DNA of 64,000 bases, from NCBI GenBank assembly GCA_017429945.1, contig JAFRNY010000032.1, positions 1 to 64,000 on the forward strand, in the 5' to 3' direction. Below the pieces are notes generated by a model, which worked only from the letters and a program-made list of their open reading frames with translations, had not been told where the DNA came from and did not search any database. Below, one piece after another: positions 42,865-49,839 of the stretch. Each line of letters begins with the position of its first letter. Position 1 is the stretch's first letter. The stretch comes from Bacteroidaceae bacterium. GTDB taxonomy: Bacteria > Bacteroidota > Bacteroidia > Bacteroidales > Bacteroidaceae. Position numbers and translations under genes: made by a program.

Positions 42865-43045
42865 TTCTTGAAAACAACGAATTTCACGAATTAAACGAAT
42901 TTCTTTCCTCCTCACGCCTCTCAATTTATATCGAATTTCACTAATTAGCGACACGCTACGCAGGTGTCGAGTGTCATTCTATGAACGGTTAACAATCGAA
43001 ACATCGCTCAGCGGTTTCGTTCGATAATTCGTTTAATTCTTGAAG
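42865..43045. repeat. Decayed AACAACGAATTTCAC inverted-repeat element
   Basis: AACAACGAATTTCACGAATT and AAACGAATTTC on the left and AATTCGTTTAATTCTTG on the right are inverted partners, with an internal GAATTTCACTAATTAG copy at 42932. It is a relative of the perfect 116-bp element at 61396-61511. The remainder of the 42832-43215 gap holds a GAAGCGAGCAAAGC-type dispersed repeat (43060-43115), the terminator and the TTTTTCACTTTTCA tract; no gene. Confidence 0.6.
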
Positions 43046-43156
43046 TGTCCGCTCGGCATCCCGAAGGGTGACGCTTGATACCTCAAGAAGCGAGCAAAGC
43101 TTGAGCAAGCGATTTTAATAAGCATCCGAAAGTTCAATGATATTATCGTCAAAATG

Positions 43157-43200
43157 AAAGAACCCCGTGCTCGACTGTCGAGCGCGGGGTTCTTCTATTT
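43157..43200. terminator. Terminator between convergent M3 peptidase and yfhO-family genes
   Basis: AAGAACCCCG, a loop with an inner GCTCGAC/GTCGAGC stem, CGGGGTTCTT, then CTATTTTT. On the minus strand the stem is followed by TTTCATTTTGAC. It probably serves both genes. Confidence 0.82.
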
Positions 43201-43215
43201 TTCACTTTTCACTTT

Positions 43216-45999
43216 TCATTTTTCACTTTTCATTTTCCACACGCCCCAGCCGCACAGGCACAGGAGCAGGAGGGCGAGGACTATGAGGGCGCCGTTGGCG
43301 ACGGCCTCAGTGGTGTGGAGGCTCTGCGGGTCGAAGCTGAAGGCTATGGTGTGCTTGCCGGCAGGAATGACTACGGCTCGCAGGACGTAGTTGGCGCGCA
43401 GCAGGTCGGCGGGTTTGCCGTCGATGGTGCACTGCCAGCCGGGGTAGTAGATGTCGGAGAACACGGCGAGGCGCTCACGGTCGTTCTCAGCCTCGAAGGT
43501 GAGTGCATTGGCTTCGTAGGAGGTGAGGACGATGGGCTGCTCTGCGGCCTCGTCGGTCTTAACACCTCCGGCGCTGATGAGCCCTTGCGGCAGCAGGCTG
43601 CTGAAGCGTCGGTCGACGACGGCTGTGGTGCGGACGTCGATGGCTCCGAGGGCTGCCAGCTCTTCGTCGGCATTGTCGGCGAGGAGCACGTTGTCGACAA
43701 ACCAGGCGTTGCCCATGGCCCACGGATTCTGCAGCGGAGTGGTCTGCCCGCCCTGCAGGGGCATGATGGCATATTTCATGTTGAGCATATTCAGCACCGG
43801 GAAGAGCGAGTCGCCATTGACTTGAGCGAGGTCGCCGCCGGCATCGGCAGCTGCCATGTGGAGCCCTATGAGCTGTGGCTGGATGTAGGCCTCGATGAGC
43901 TCTTGGTAGCGGCGCAGCTTGGCAGCGTGGTAGCCGCCGATCGACTTATGCCAGTAGGAGGTGGTGTTGTCGTTGAAGGTGGACACGGAGAGGTTGGCCA
44001 CGCGATAGTAGAGGTCGGTGTCCTGGAGGATGGCCTCGTCGGTCGGCGTCTTCTGGAAGAACTCCTGTGCGGGCTGCGGGGCAGAGAACATAGCGTCGTT
44101 GAGGTAACGCTTGTTGACGTCCCACATATCGGCCGTGCAGAGTACGATGAGGCAAGCCACTGCCATCCAACTCTTTATCTTTTTGAAATATAATGCCAGC
44201 AGCACGGCGCAGCCTACGAGGATGACGGCCAGCGAACGGCCGGCGTCGGCTGTGAATACGGCGCGGCGCATATCGTTAAGGTTGGCCATGATGGGCGCCA
44301 GCATTTCTTGGGGGATATAGCCCTGCTGGGCAGCGCTGGTGAGCATCTGCTGCTCCGACGAGCTGATGTAGTTGCCGAAGAAGACATCGGGCATCAGCCA
44401 GAAGAGCAGGCAGGGGCCGGCGGTCAGGGCGAGGGCGAAGAGGAAGTGTTTTTTTAATGACGAATGACGAGTGACGAATGACGAATTGTTTTCGGATGAC
44501 GAATGACGAGTTACGAATGACGAATGAGATTTACCTTCCGTTGCTGAAGCTAATTTTGATTCGTCATTTCGAGCGGAGCGAGATTCGTCATTAGTCATTC
44601 TTCCCGATTCGTCATTAGTCATTTCTATCACTTCCTTCAGCGCCAGCATGGCCAGCAACGGAATGGTGAACTCGGCTATGACGAGGATAGAGGCTACGGT
44701 GCGGAACTTGTCGTACATCGGCACGTAGTCGAGCCAAAGGTCGGTCCACGGCATGAAATTCTTACCCCACGCGAGGGTGATGGAGAGCACTGTGGCGATA
44801 AAAAGTGCCCATTTCATCGGTCCTTTTACGATGAAAAGGCCCAAAATGAAGAGGAACATGACGAAGGCGCCAACGTAAACGGGACCGCTCGTGCCAGGCT
44901 GCTCACCCCAGTATTGTCCGAGGCTCTGATAGACGGGCGTGTAGGTGGGGTCGGCCTTCTTCATGGCCGTCGAGCTCTGTGTCAAGGGTTGCGACGCGCC
45001 GCCCTTGACGTTGGGGATGAGCAACGACCACGTCTCGCCGATGCCATAGCTCCAGGCGGTGATGTAGTCGCGCTCCAGACCGCTGGAAGTCTGGTTGGAT
45101 GGGTCCTTGGTCTGCTGTGTCAACTCGCTCTTGCCGCGCATCGACTCCTTGGAGTACTCCCACGTGTGGAAGAGGTTGGAGGCGTTGATGGCTATGCCTA
45201 TGATGCAGCCCAGGGCGAAGACAGCGGTGCCTTTGAGCCACTTTGTGAATGACGACCCTAATGACGAATGACGAGTTACGAATGACGAATGAGAATTACT
45301 TTCTGTTGTTGAAGCTAATTTTGATTCGTCATTTCGAGTGGAGCGAGATTCGTCATTAGTCATTCCAAATAGGAACGCCAGTGCCATGAGCGCTATGACG
45401 AAGGCGAAGTAGTAGCTCATCTGCACGTGGTTCGACAAGATCTGCAGGGCCATGAACACCGACGTCAAGAGCAGGCCCCAGCCGTAGCGGCCGCGGTAGC
45501 ACAGCACCATGCCGGCTATCGTAGGTGGTATGTAGGCCAGGGTGTAGAATTTCCAGATATGGCCTGCGCCTATAATGATAAAGTAGTAGCTCGAGAAAGC
45601 CCAAAGGACGGCGCCCAGGGCTGCCATCCAAGCCTTGAAATCGAAGGCGCGCAACAGGATATAGAAGCCCAGGAGCATGATGAATACCAGCACGACGTAG
45701 TCGGGCAGGAAGAGCTTATACACCTGTTCCACCTTCTGCAGCTTCTCTGTCGAGGGGTAGGAGGGCGACATTTGGTAGGTGGGCATGCCCGAGAAGAGGG
45801 TGTTGGTCCAGCGCGTGCGCTCGCCATTGTGTGCCTTGCGGTAGGCTTCCATCTCCGAGGCAGCTCCGGCGCCGCCGCTGTGGTCGTGACCTGTCAGCAC
45901 CAGTCCTTCGCTGACGGGATGTATGAAGTAAGCAAATGAAAGCGCTACGAAGAAAAGGATTGCAGCCACGTCTGGCAATAATTGTTTCAACAACTTCAT
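43216..45999 (-). CDS. YfhO-family membrane protein with two in-frame repeat insertions
   Basis: A 927-residue protein. The start MKLLKQLLPDVAAILFFVAL, the VSEGLVLTGHDHSGGAGAASEM block, FSGMPTYQM and many membrane helices mark the YfhO family, and a large C-terminal extracytoplasmic domain is followed by a last helix (NGALIVLALLLLCLCGWGVW). YfhO proteins are GT-C-like and are linked to glycosylation of lipoteichoic acid or unknown envelope polymers. Two stretches, about 211-246 (NDESRSTRNDESKLASTTES and SFVTRHSS) and 458-514 (NDESGRMTNDESRSARNDES and SFVTRHSS twice), are translated copies of one DNA repeat. Both lie in loops between helices. Confidence 0.85.
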   Translation of the reverse strand: MKLLKQLLPDVAAILFFVALSFAYFIHPVSEGLVLTGHDHSGGAGAASEMEAYRKAHNGERTRWTNTLFSGMPTYQMSPSYPSTEKLQKVEQVYKLFLPDYVVLVFIMLLGFYILLRAFDFKAWMAALGAVLWAFSSYYFIIIGAGHIWKFYTLAYIPPTIAGMVLCYRGRYGWGLLLTSVFMALQILSNHVQMSYYFAFVIALMALAFLFGMTNDESRSTRNDESKLASTTESNSHSSFVTRHSSLGSSFTKWLKGTAVFALGCIIGIAINASNLFHTWEYSKESMRGKSELTQQTKDPSNQTSSGLERDYITAWSYGIGETWSLLIPNVKGGASQPLTQSSTAMKKADPTYTPVYQSLGQYWGEQPGTSGPVYVGAFVMFLFILGLFIVKGPMKWALFIATVLSITLAWGKNFMPWTDLWLDYVPMYDKFRTVASILVIAEFTIPLLAMLALKEVIEMTNDESGRMTNDESRSARNDESKLASATEGKSHSSFVTRHSSSENNSSFVTRHSSLKKHFLFALALTAGPCLLFWLMPDVFFGNYISSSEQQMLTSAAQQGYIPQEMLAPIMANLNDMRRAVFTADAGRSLAVILVGCAVLLALYFKKIKSWMAVACLIVLCTADMWDVNKRYLNDAMFSAPQPAQEFFQKTPTDEAILQDTDLYYRVANLSVSTFNDNTTSYWHKSIGGYHAAKLRRYQELIEAYIQPQLIGLHMAAADAGGDLAQVNGDSLFPVLNMLNMKYAIMPLQGGQTTPLQNPWAMGNAWFVDNVLLADNADEELAALGAIDVRTTAVVDRRFSSLLPQGLISAGGVKTDEAAEQPIVLTSYEANALTFEAENDRERLAVFSDIYYPGWQCTIDGKPADLLRANYVLRAVVIPAGKHTIAFSFDPQSLHTTEAVANGALIVLALLLLCLCGWGVWKMKSEK
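44455..44625. repeat. ACGAATGACGA repeat inside yfhO-family gene, copy 2
   Basis: Tandem GACGAATGACGAGTGACGAA on one side and GATTCGTCATTAGTCATT on the other side of ATTTACCTTCCGTTGCTGAA. The inverted ends and the inner TCATTTCGAGCGGAGCGAGA core match the copy at 45257-45366. It preserves the reading frame. Confidence 0.9.
45257..45366. repeat. ACGAATGACGA repeat inside yfhO-family gene, copy 1
   Basis: CTAATGACGAATGACGAGTT, then ATTACTTTCTGTTGTTGAAG, TCATTTCGAGTGGAGCGAGA and CGTCATTAGTCATT. This 110-bp unit with inverted TGACGAAT/ATTCGTCA ends reads through in frame. Confidence 0.9.
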
Positions 46000-46034
46000 A
46001 AGCTCTTATGTTTTGTGGGTGAAAAAACGTTGGA

Positions 46035-46074
46035 AAAGAAAAAGCTGCGCTTACTCTTGTGAGTGAAGCGCAGC
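46035..46074 (-). terminator. rpsO terminator
   Basis: On the minus strand AGCTGCGCTT, a 13-nt loop, AAGCGCAGCT, then TTTTC: a perfect 10-bp stem 28 bp past the rpsO stop. Confidence 0.88.
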
Positions 46075-46101
46075 TGTGGATTGTCGCGAAGAGGCTGCGC
46101 C

Positions 46102-46371
46102 TTACTTACGCAGACCCAGAGCCTTGACGATGGCACGATAGCGGGTGATGTCGCGCTTCTTCAAGTAGTTGAGCAGGGCGCGACGCTTACCTACGAGACC
46201 CGTGAGGGCACGCTCGGTGCTGTGGTCCTTGCGGTTCTGCTTCATGTGCTCAGTGAGGTGAGCGATGCGGAAGCTGAACAGTGCGATCTGACTCTCGGCG
46301 CTGCCCGTGTTGGTGGCGCCACCGCCGAACTGCTCGAAGAGTTCGGCCTTCTTAGCTGAATCTAAGTACAT
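46102..46371 (-). CDS. rpsO: 30S ribosomal protein S15
   Basis: An 89-residue protein, MYLDSAKKAELFEQFGGGAT, with TGSAESQIALFSFRIAHLTEHMK, RKDHSTERALTGLVGKRRALLNYLKK and the C-terminal YRAIVKALGLRK. This is full-length S15, which binds the 16S rRNA central domain early in 30S assembly. Monocistronic, with a promoter about 113 bp upstream and its own terminator. The long leader has a GC hairpin that could be an autoregulatory site. Confidence 0.98.
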   Translation of the reverse strand: MYLDSAKKAELFEQFGGGATNTGSAESQIALFSFRIAHLTEHMKQNRKDHSTERALTGLVGKRRALLNYLKKRDITRYRAIVKALGLRK

Positions 46372-46394
46372 AATAGTTTGATGAATTGAGGTTT

Positions 46395-46483
46395 ATGAAT
46401 TACATCCTTTAGGTGGCGAGCCGTCGTCATCAATCGTCGCGCACCCACCCGCAGATGCAGCTGCCGTTAGCCGACAGCGGGCG
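46395..46483 (-). promoter_or_regulatory. Structured rpsO leader, possible S15 autoregulatory element
   Basis: Between the promoter and rpsO the minus strand begins CGCCCGCTGTCGGCTAACGG then CAGCTGCATCTGCGGGTGGG, which can form a GCTGTCG/CGGCAGC hairpin soon after the start site, with further GC stems (TGCGGGTGGGTGCG). S15 represses its own mRNA in many phyla through unrelated leaders, so this is a plausible site. No consensus could be matched. Confidence 0.35.
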
Positions 46484-46491
46484 CAAAGGTA
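46484..46491 (-). promoter_or_regulatory. rpsO promoter -7 box
   Basis: TACCTTTG followed by CGCCCG on the minus strand, about 113 bp before the rpsO ATG. It matches TAnnTTTG exactly. Confidence 0.65.
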
Positions 46492-46582
46492 GTAATAAAA
46501 GTGAAAACGGGAAAAGGAAAAGTGAAAAATATTACTTCGGCGGGTGATTTTTTGTCGTTGCACCCTCCTTTTTTGCTGTCTA

Positions 46583-48382
46583 TCAGCCTCTTTTCGCCTT
46601 TCTTTCCTTAATCTTTTTCTTCTTCATGCCAGTCTCGAAGCTCTTTTCGAAGCGTTTCTGCGCCTTGGACTTATGCGCTTTGCCGGAGTTGCCTTTGACT
46701 TCGCGGCGCTGTGGGCGCTCCTCGGCCGTGTTGGCCTCTGAGGGCTCTTCGGCGATGTCCACGCCCACGCGGCGCCCTTTGTAGGCGAAGCCCTTGAGGC
46801 CTTTGAGCACACGAGCCGTCTCCTCCTCGGGCACTTCGAAGAACGAGAACGTCGGGCGGAGGTCGATGCGCCCCATCTCGATCTTCGGGCCTGGGCAGCG
46901 GTTGTTCACCAGTCCTATGATCTCGCGGGCGTAGAAGCCGTCCACCTTGCCCAGGGTGATGAAGATGCGCGTGTAGCCTTCCTCGGGGCTGTGGTCGCCT
47001 ACGGCGCAGCGGCCGGCAGTCTCGCTGCGCTCTTTGCCTTTCTTGTCCTTCTTCTCCTCGCCTACCTCTTCTATCTCGGGCGCATTGGCGTAGTAGCGGA
47101 GGAAGCGGCTGAACTCGCGGCTCACGATGCGGCGTAGCAAGTCGTCCTTGTCGAGCCATTCGAGCTTGCGCCGCACCTCGGGCAGGAAGTCGGCAATCTC
47201 GTCCTCATCGACCTCCACGCGCTCGATGTCGTCGATGACTTTCCACAACTGCTTCGAGCATATCTCTTTGGGCGACGGCAGAGTCCCGCGCACAAACTCT
47301 TTCTTGATCGTGCGCTCCACGTCGCGTATGCGACTGCGCTCGCGGCTGTGCACGATGCAGATGCTGGTGCCCTTCTTGCCGGCGCGACCGGTACGGCCGC
47401 TGCGGTGTGTATAGTTCTCGATATCGTCGGGCATACCGTAGTTGATGACGTGGGTCAGGTCATCTACATCGAGGCCGCGGGCAGCTACGTCGGTGGCCAC
47501 GAGCAGCTGAATGCGATGCTGGCGGAAGCGCTGCATCGTGAGGTCGCGCTGCTGCTGCGAGAGGTCGCCGTGGAGAGCGTCGGCGTTGTAACCGTCCTGT
47601 ATGAGTTTGTCGGCAATCTCCTGCGTCTCGAGGCGCGTGCGGCAGAAAACGATGGCGTAGATCTTGGGATAGTAGTCGACTACACGTTTCAGCGCGAGGT
47701 ATTTGTCGCGCGCGTGTACCATATAATATATATGGTTGACGTTCTCAGCCCCTTCGTTGCGACTGCCTACGACGATTTGCCGTGCTTCGTGGAGGTAGTG
47801 CTGTGCTATGCGCTCTATCTCGCGGCTCATAGTGGCAGAGAAGAGGAGGGTGGTGTGGGCCTCGGGCACGCCTTCGAGGATTTGATCGATGCTCTCGGAG
47901 AAACCCATGGAGAGCATCTCGTCGGCCTCGTCGAGGATCACGGTGCTGACGGCGTCGAGCACGGCAGCACCTCGCTGCATCAGGTCGATGAGGCGACCAG
48001 GCGTAGCCACGATGATATCGACGCCCTGCTTCAGGGCGCGCAGCTGAGGCATGAAATCCGTGCCGCCATAGACGGCAAGAATGCGCACCTCAGGCAGGTA
48101 TTTGGCAAAACTGTTGAGGTCGTCGGCAATCTGCAGGCAGAGCTCACGTGTGGGCGAGAGGATGACAGCCTGCGGCTGTCCCGAGGGCACCAGCTGCTGT
48201 AGGAGTGGCAGGCCATAGGCTGCGGTCTTGCCCGTGCCCGTCTGGGCCAGGGCCACGAGGTCTTGGCGGCTCTCGAGTTGGTGAGGAATCACTGCTTCCT
48301 GCACTGGCATGGGTGTCTCGAAGCCGAGTTCGGTGATGGCTTGCAGTAGTGGTTCGCAGAGGCCGAGGTCGGAGAATGTCAT
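46583..48382 (-). CDS. DEAD-box RNA helicase
   Basis: From MTFSDLGLCEPLLQAITELG, 599 residues. The motifs are complete: Q-motif FETPMPVQEAVIP, Walker A AQTGTGKTAA, PTRELCLQIAD, DEADEMLSMGF, SATM, and HRSGRTGRAGKKG. A C-terminal DbpA-like RNA-binding domain follows (TRIFITLGKVDGFYAREIIGLVNN, GRIDLRPTFSFFEVPEEETA), then a basic Lys/Arg-rich tail ending MKKKKIKERKAKRG. It probably remodels RNA in ribosome assembly or cold adaptation, like DeaD/CsdA. A longer ORF starting at 48559 would run through the tRNA region and was rejected. Confidence 0.93.
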   Translation of the reverse strand: MTFSDLGLCEPLLQAITELGFETPMPVQEAVIPHQLESRQDLVALAQTGTGKTAAYGLPLLQQLVPSGQPQAVILSPTRELCLQIADDLNSFAKYLPEVRILAVYGGTDFMPQLRALKQGVDIIVATPGRLIDLMQRGAAVLDAVSTVILDEADEMLSMGFSESIDQILEGVPEAHTTLLFSATMSREIERIAQHYLHEARQIVVGSRNEGAENVNHIYYMVHARDKYLALKRVVDYYPKIYAIVFCRTRLETQEIADKLIQDGYNADALHGDLSQQQRDLTMQRFRQHRIQLLVATDVAARGLDVDDLTHVINYGMPDDIENYTHRSGRTGRAGKKGTSICIVHSRERSRIRDVERTIKKEFVRGTLPSPKEICSKQLWKVIDDIERVEVDEDEIADFLPEVRRKLEWLDKDDLLRRIVSREFSRFLRYYANAPEIEEVGEEKKDKKGKERSETAGRCAVGDHSPEEGYTRIFITLGKVDGFYAREIIGLVNNRCPGPKIEMGRIDLRPTFSFFEVPEEETARVLKGLKGFAYKGRRVGVDIAEEPSEANTAEERPQRREVKGNSGKAHKSKAQKRFEKSFETGMKKKKIKERKAKRG

Positions 48383-48420
48383 GTGTGTGTCGCGGCCTGA
48401 GGCCGTAGTTGAAAGATGAT

Positions 48421-48470
48421 AGTTCTTCGCAGAGCGAAGCGGCAGTGCCGAGCGGAAAGTCGCGGGCTGC
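48421..48470 (+). repeat. Dispersed GTTCTTCGCAGAGCGAAG-family repeat, copy 3
   Basis: AGTTCTTCGCAGAGCGAAGC followed by GGCAGTGCCGAGCGGAAAGT. It lies between the helicase start and the tRNA terminator, in the 5' UTR of the helicase. Confidence 0.55.
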
Positions 48471-48489
48471 GGCCGTTGTCGTACGTAAA

Positions 48490-48524
48490 CAAAAAGTCCG
48501 CAATCTCCGAAGAGAATTGCGGAC
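48490..48524 (-). terminator. Terminator after the tRNA-Asn pair
   Basis: On the minus strand GTCCGCAAT, an inner TCTC..GAGA pair around TTCG, TTGCGGAC and then TTTTTG. The stem is 12 bp after the second tRNA. Confidence 0.88.
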
Positions 48525-48535
48525 CAACGCCCTTG

Positions 48536-48609
48536 CGCTTCAGGATGGGCTTGAACCAACGACCCCCTGATTAACAGTCAGGTGCTCTAACCAACTGAGC
48601 TACTGAAGC
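48536..48609 (-). tRNA. tRNA-Asn (GTT), second copy in transcription order
   Basis: A 74-nt cloverleaf: acceptor GCTTCAG/CTGAAGC, D-arm TAGCTCAGTTGGTTAGAGC, anticodon arm CCTGA-CTGTTAA-TCAGG with anticodon GTT, T-arm GTTGG-TTCAAGC-CCATC, discriminator G, no encoded CCA. The T-stem pair 50-64 would be a T-T mismatch, with all other pairs intact. It matches the neighbour at 48629 throughout. Confidence 0.95.
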
Positions 48610-48628
48610 AGTGCTTCCGAGACTTGGG

Positions 48629-48702
48629 CGCTTCAGGATGGGCTTGAACCAACGACCCCCTGATTAACAGTCAGGTGCTCTAACCAACTGAGCTACTGAA
48701 GC
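48629..48702 (-). tRNA. tRNA-Asn (GTT), first copy
   Basis: Same sequence as the copy at 48536, including the T-stem mismatch, 19 bp upstream of it, and flanked by its own short leader. The two share one transcription unit with a TACTTTTG promoter (48788-48795) and a strong terminator. Confidence 0.95.
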
Positions 48703-48787
48703 TTTTTGCCTCTTCTGTGTCTTTCGACCTGGGCGTTTCCATTAGGGCGAAAATCATTTTTTGCACCTATTTCTCGGAATTGCGGGG

Positions 48788-48795
48788 CAAAAGTA
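48788..48795 (-). promoter_or_regulatory. tRNA-Asn promoter -7 box
   Basis: TACTTTTG followed by CCCCGC on the minus strand, about 85 bp before the first tRNA. It is back to back with the kinase promoter on the plus strand. Confidence 0.6.
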
Positions 48796-48818
48796 GTGCT
48801 TTTCTCAAAAATAAACAA

Positions 48819-48826
48819 TACTTTTG
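48819..48826 (+). promoter_or_regulatory. Sugar-kinase promoter -7 box
   Basis: TACTTTTG followed by CAGAAAATT, 18 bp before the kinase ATG at 48845. The implied leader is very short or leaderless. Confidence 0.55.
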
Positions 48827-48844
48827 CAGAAAATTTTGAAAAAT

Positions 48845-49819
48845 ATGGCAAAAATAATAGGAATTGGCAATGCTTTAGTCGATGTACTGGTACATCTCGA
48901 CGACGAAAAGCTACTTAAAGAGCTCCAGTTGCCCAAAGGCGGAATGACGCTCATCGGAGCCGATGAACTGATGCGCATACGCCGGCTCACGGAGGGCCTG
49001 AACAGCACGTGTGCCACCGGCGGCAGCGCATCAAACACCATCCATGCCCTCGCCGCGCTGGGCAACGCCACCGGCTTCGTAGGCAGTGTAGGTGCCGATG
49101 AGATGGGCGACTTCTACCGCAGTGCGATGCTGGCACGGGGCACAGAGGCTATGCTGCAACAGTCCGAAGGGCTCCACACCGGCATAGCCACAACGTTTAT
49201 CACGCCCGATGGCGAGCGCACCTTCGCCACATACCTCGGAGCGGCGGCACAGGTAGAGGCCGGCGATCTGAAGAGCCTCATCGCCCAAAGCACCGAAACG
49301 GAGGTGCTGCACGTCGAAGGCTATCTCGTGCAGGACCACGACCTCATCGTCGATGTACTCAAGACTGCGCATGAGGCCGGTCTCACCGTGAGCTACGACC
49401 TGGCGTCGTGGAATATTGTTGAGGCCGACCGCGACTTCATCACCGCTCTGGTGCGCGACTATGTCGACATCGTCTTTGCCAACGAAGAGGAGGCTGCTGC
49501 CTTCAGCCGGCAAGGCGACCCAGAGGTGGCTCTCGGGCTGCTGGCCGCCAGCGTGGACACCGCCATCGTCAAGGTGGGCGCACACGGAGCCCTCGCCATG
49601 CGTGGCACAGAGCGCGCATCGGTGCCGGGCCTCAAGCGCACGGTCGTCGACACTACTGCCGCCGGCGATTTCTTTGCCGCCGGTTTCCTCCACGGCAGAG
49701 TCAACGGCGACTCGCTCGAGCGCTGTCTCGACTGCGGCAACCGCCTCGCCAGCGAAGTCATTCAAGTCTATGGCACCGAGATTTCAGACGAACGGCTGCG
49801 GCAAGCTATAGCCAGATAA
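48845..49819 (+). CDS. PfkB-family kinase, adenosine-kinase-like
   Basis: From MAKIIGIGNALVDVLVHLDD, 324 residues. The first ribokinase-family signature is GGSASNTIHALAALG near 60-75, and the second is the catalytic DTTAAGDFFAAGFLHG near 265, with the Asp base and the anion-hole Ala-Ala-Gly. Bacteroidetes proteins of this type are usually annotated as adenosine kinase. The substrate (nucleoside or sugar) cannot be fixed. The start was chosen 21 bp inside the ORF to match the family N-terminus and the promoter spacing. Confidence 0.9.
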   Translation: MAKIIGIGNALVDVLVHLDDEKLLKELQLPKGGMTLIGADELMRIRRLTEGLNSTCATGGSASNTIHALAALGNATGFVGSVGADEMGDFYRSAMLARGTEAMLQQSEGLHTGIATTFITPDGERTFATYLGAAAQVEAGDLKSLIAQSTETEVLHVEGYLVQDHDLIVDVLKTAHEAGLTVSYDLASWNIVEADRDFITALVRDYVDIVFANEEEAAAFSRQGDPEVALGLLAASVDTAIVKVGAHGALAMRGTERASVPGLKRTVVDTTAAGDFFAAGFLHGRVNGDSLERCLDCGNRLASEVIQVYGTEISDERLRQAIAR

Positions 49820-49839
49820 GTTTTCCTTATATATAATTA

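Noticed and set aside
48383..48559. Upstream extension of the DEAD-box helicase ORF
   Set aside because: It would run through a tRNA terminator and part of a tRNA-Asn gene, and the family N-terminus aligns with the ATG at 48382.
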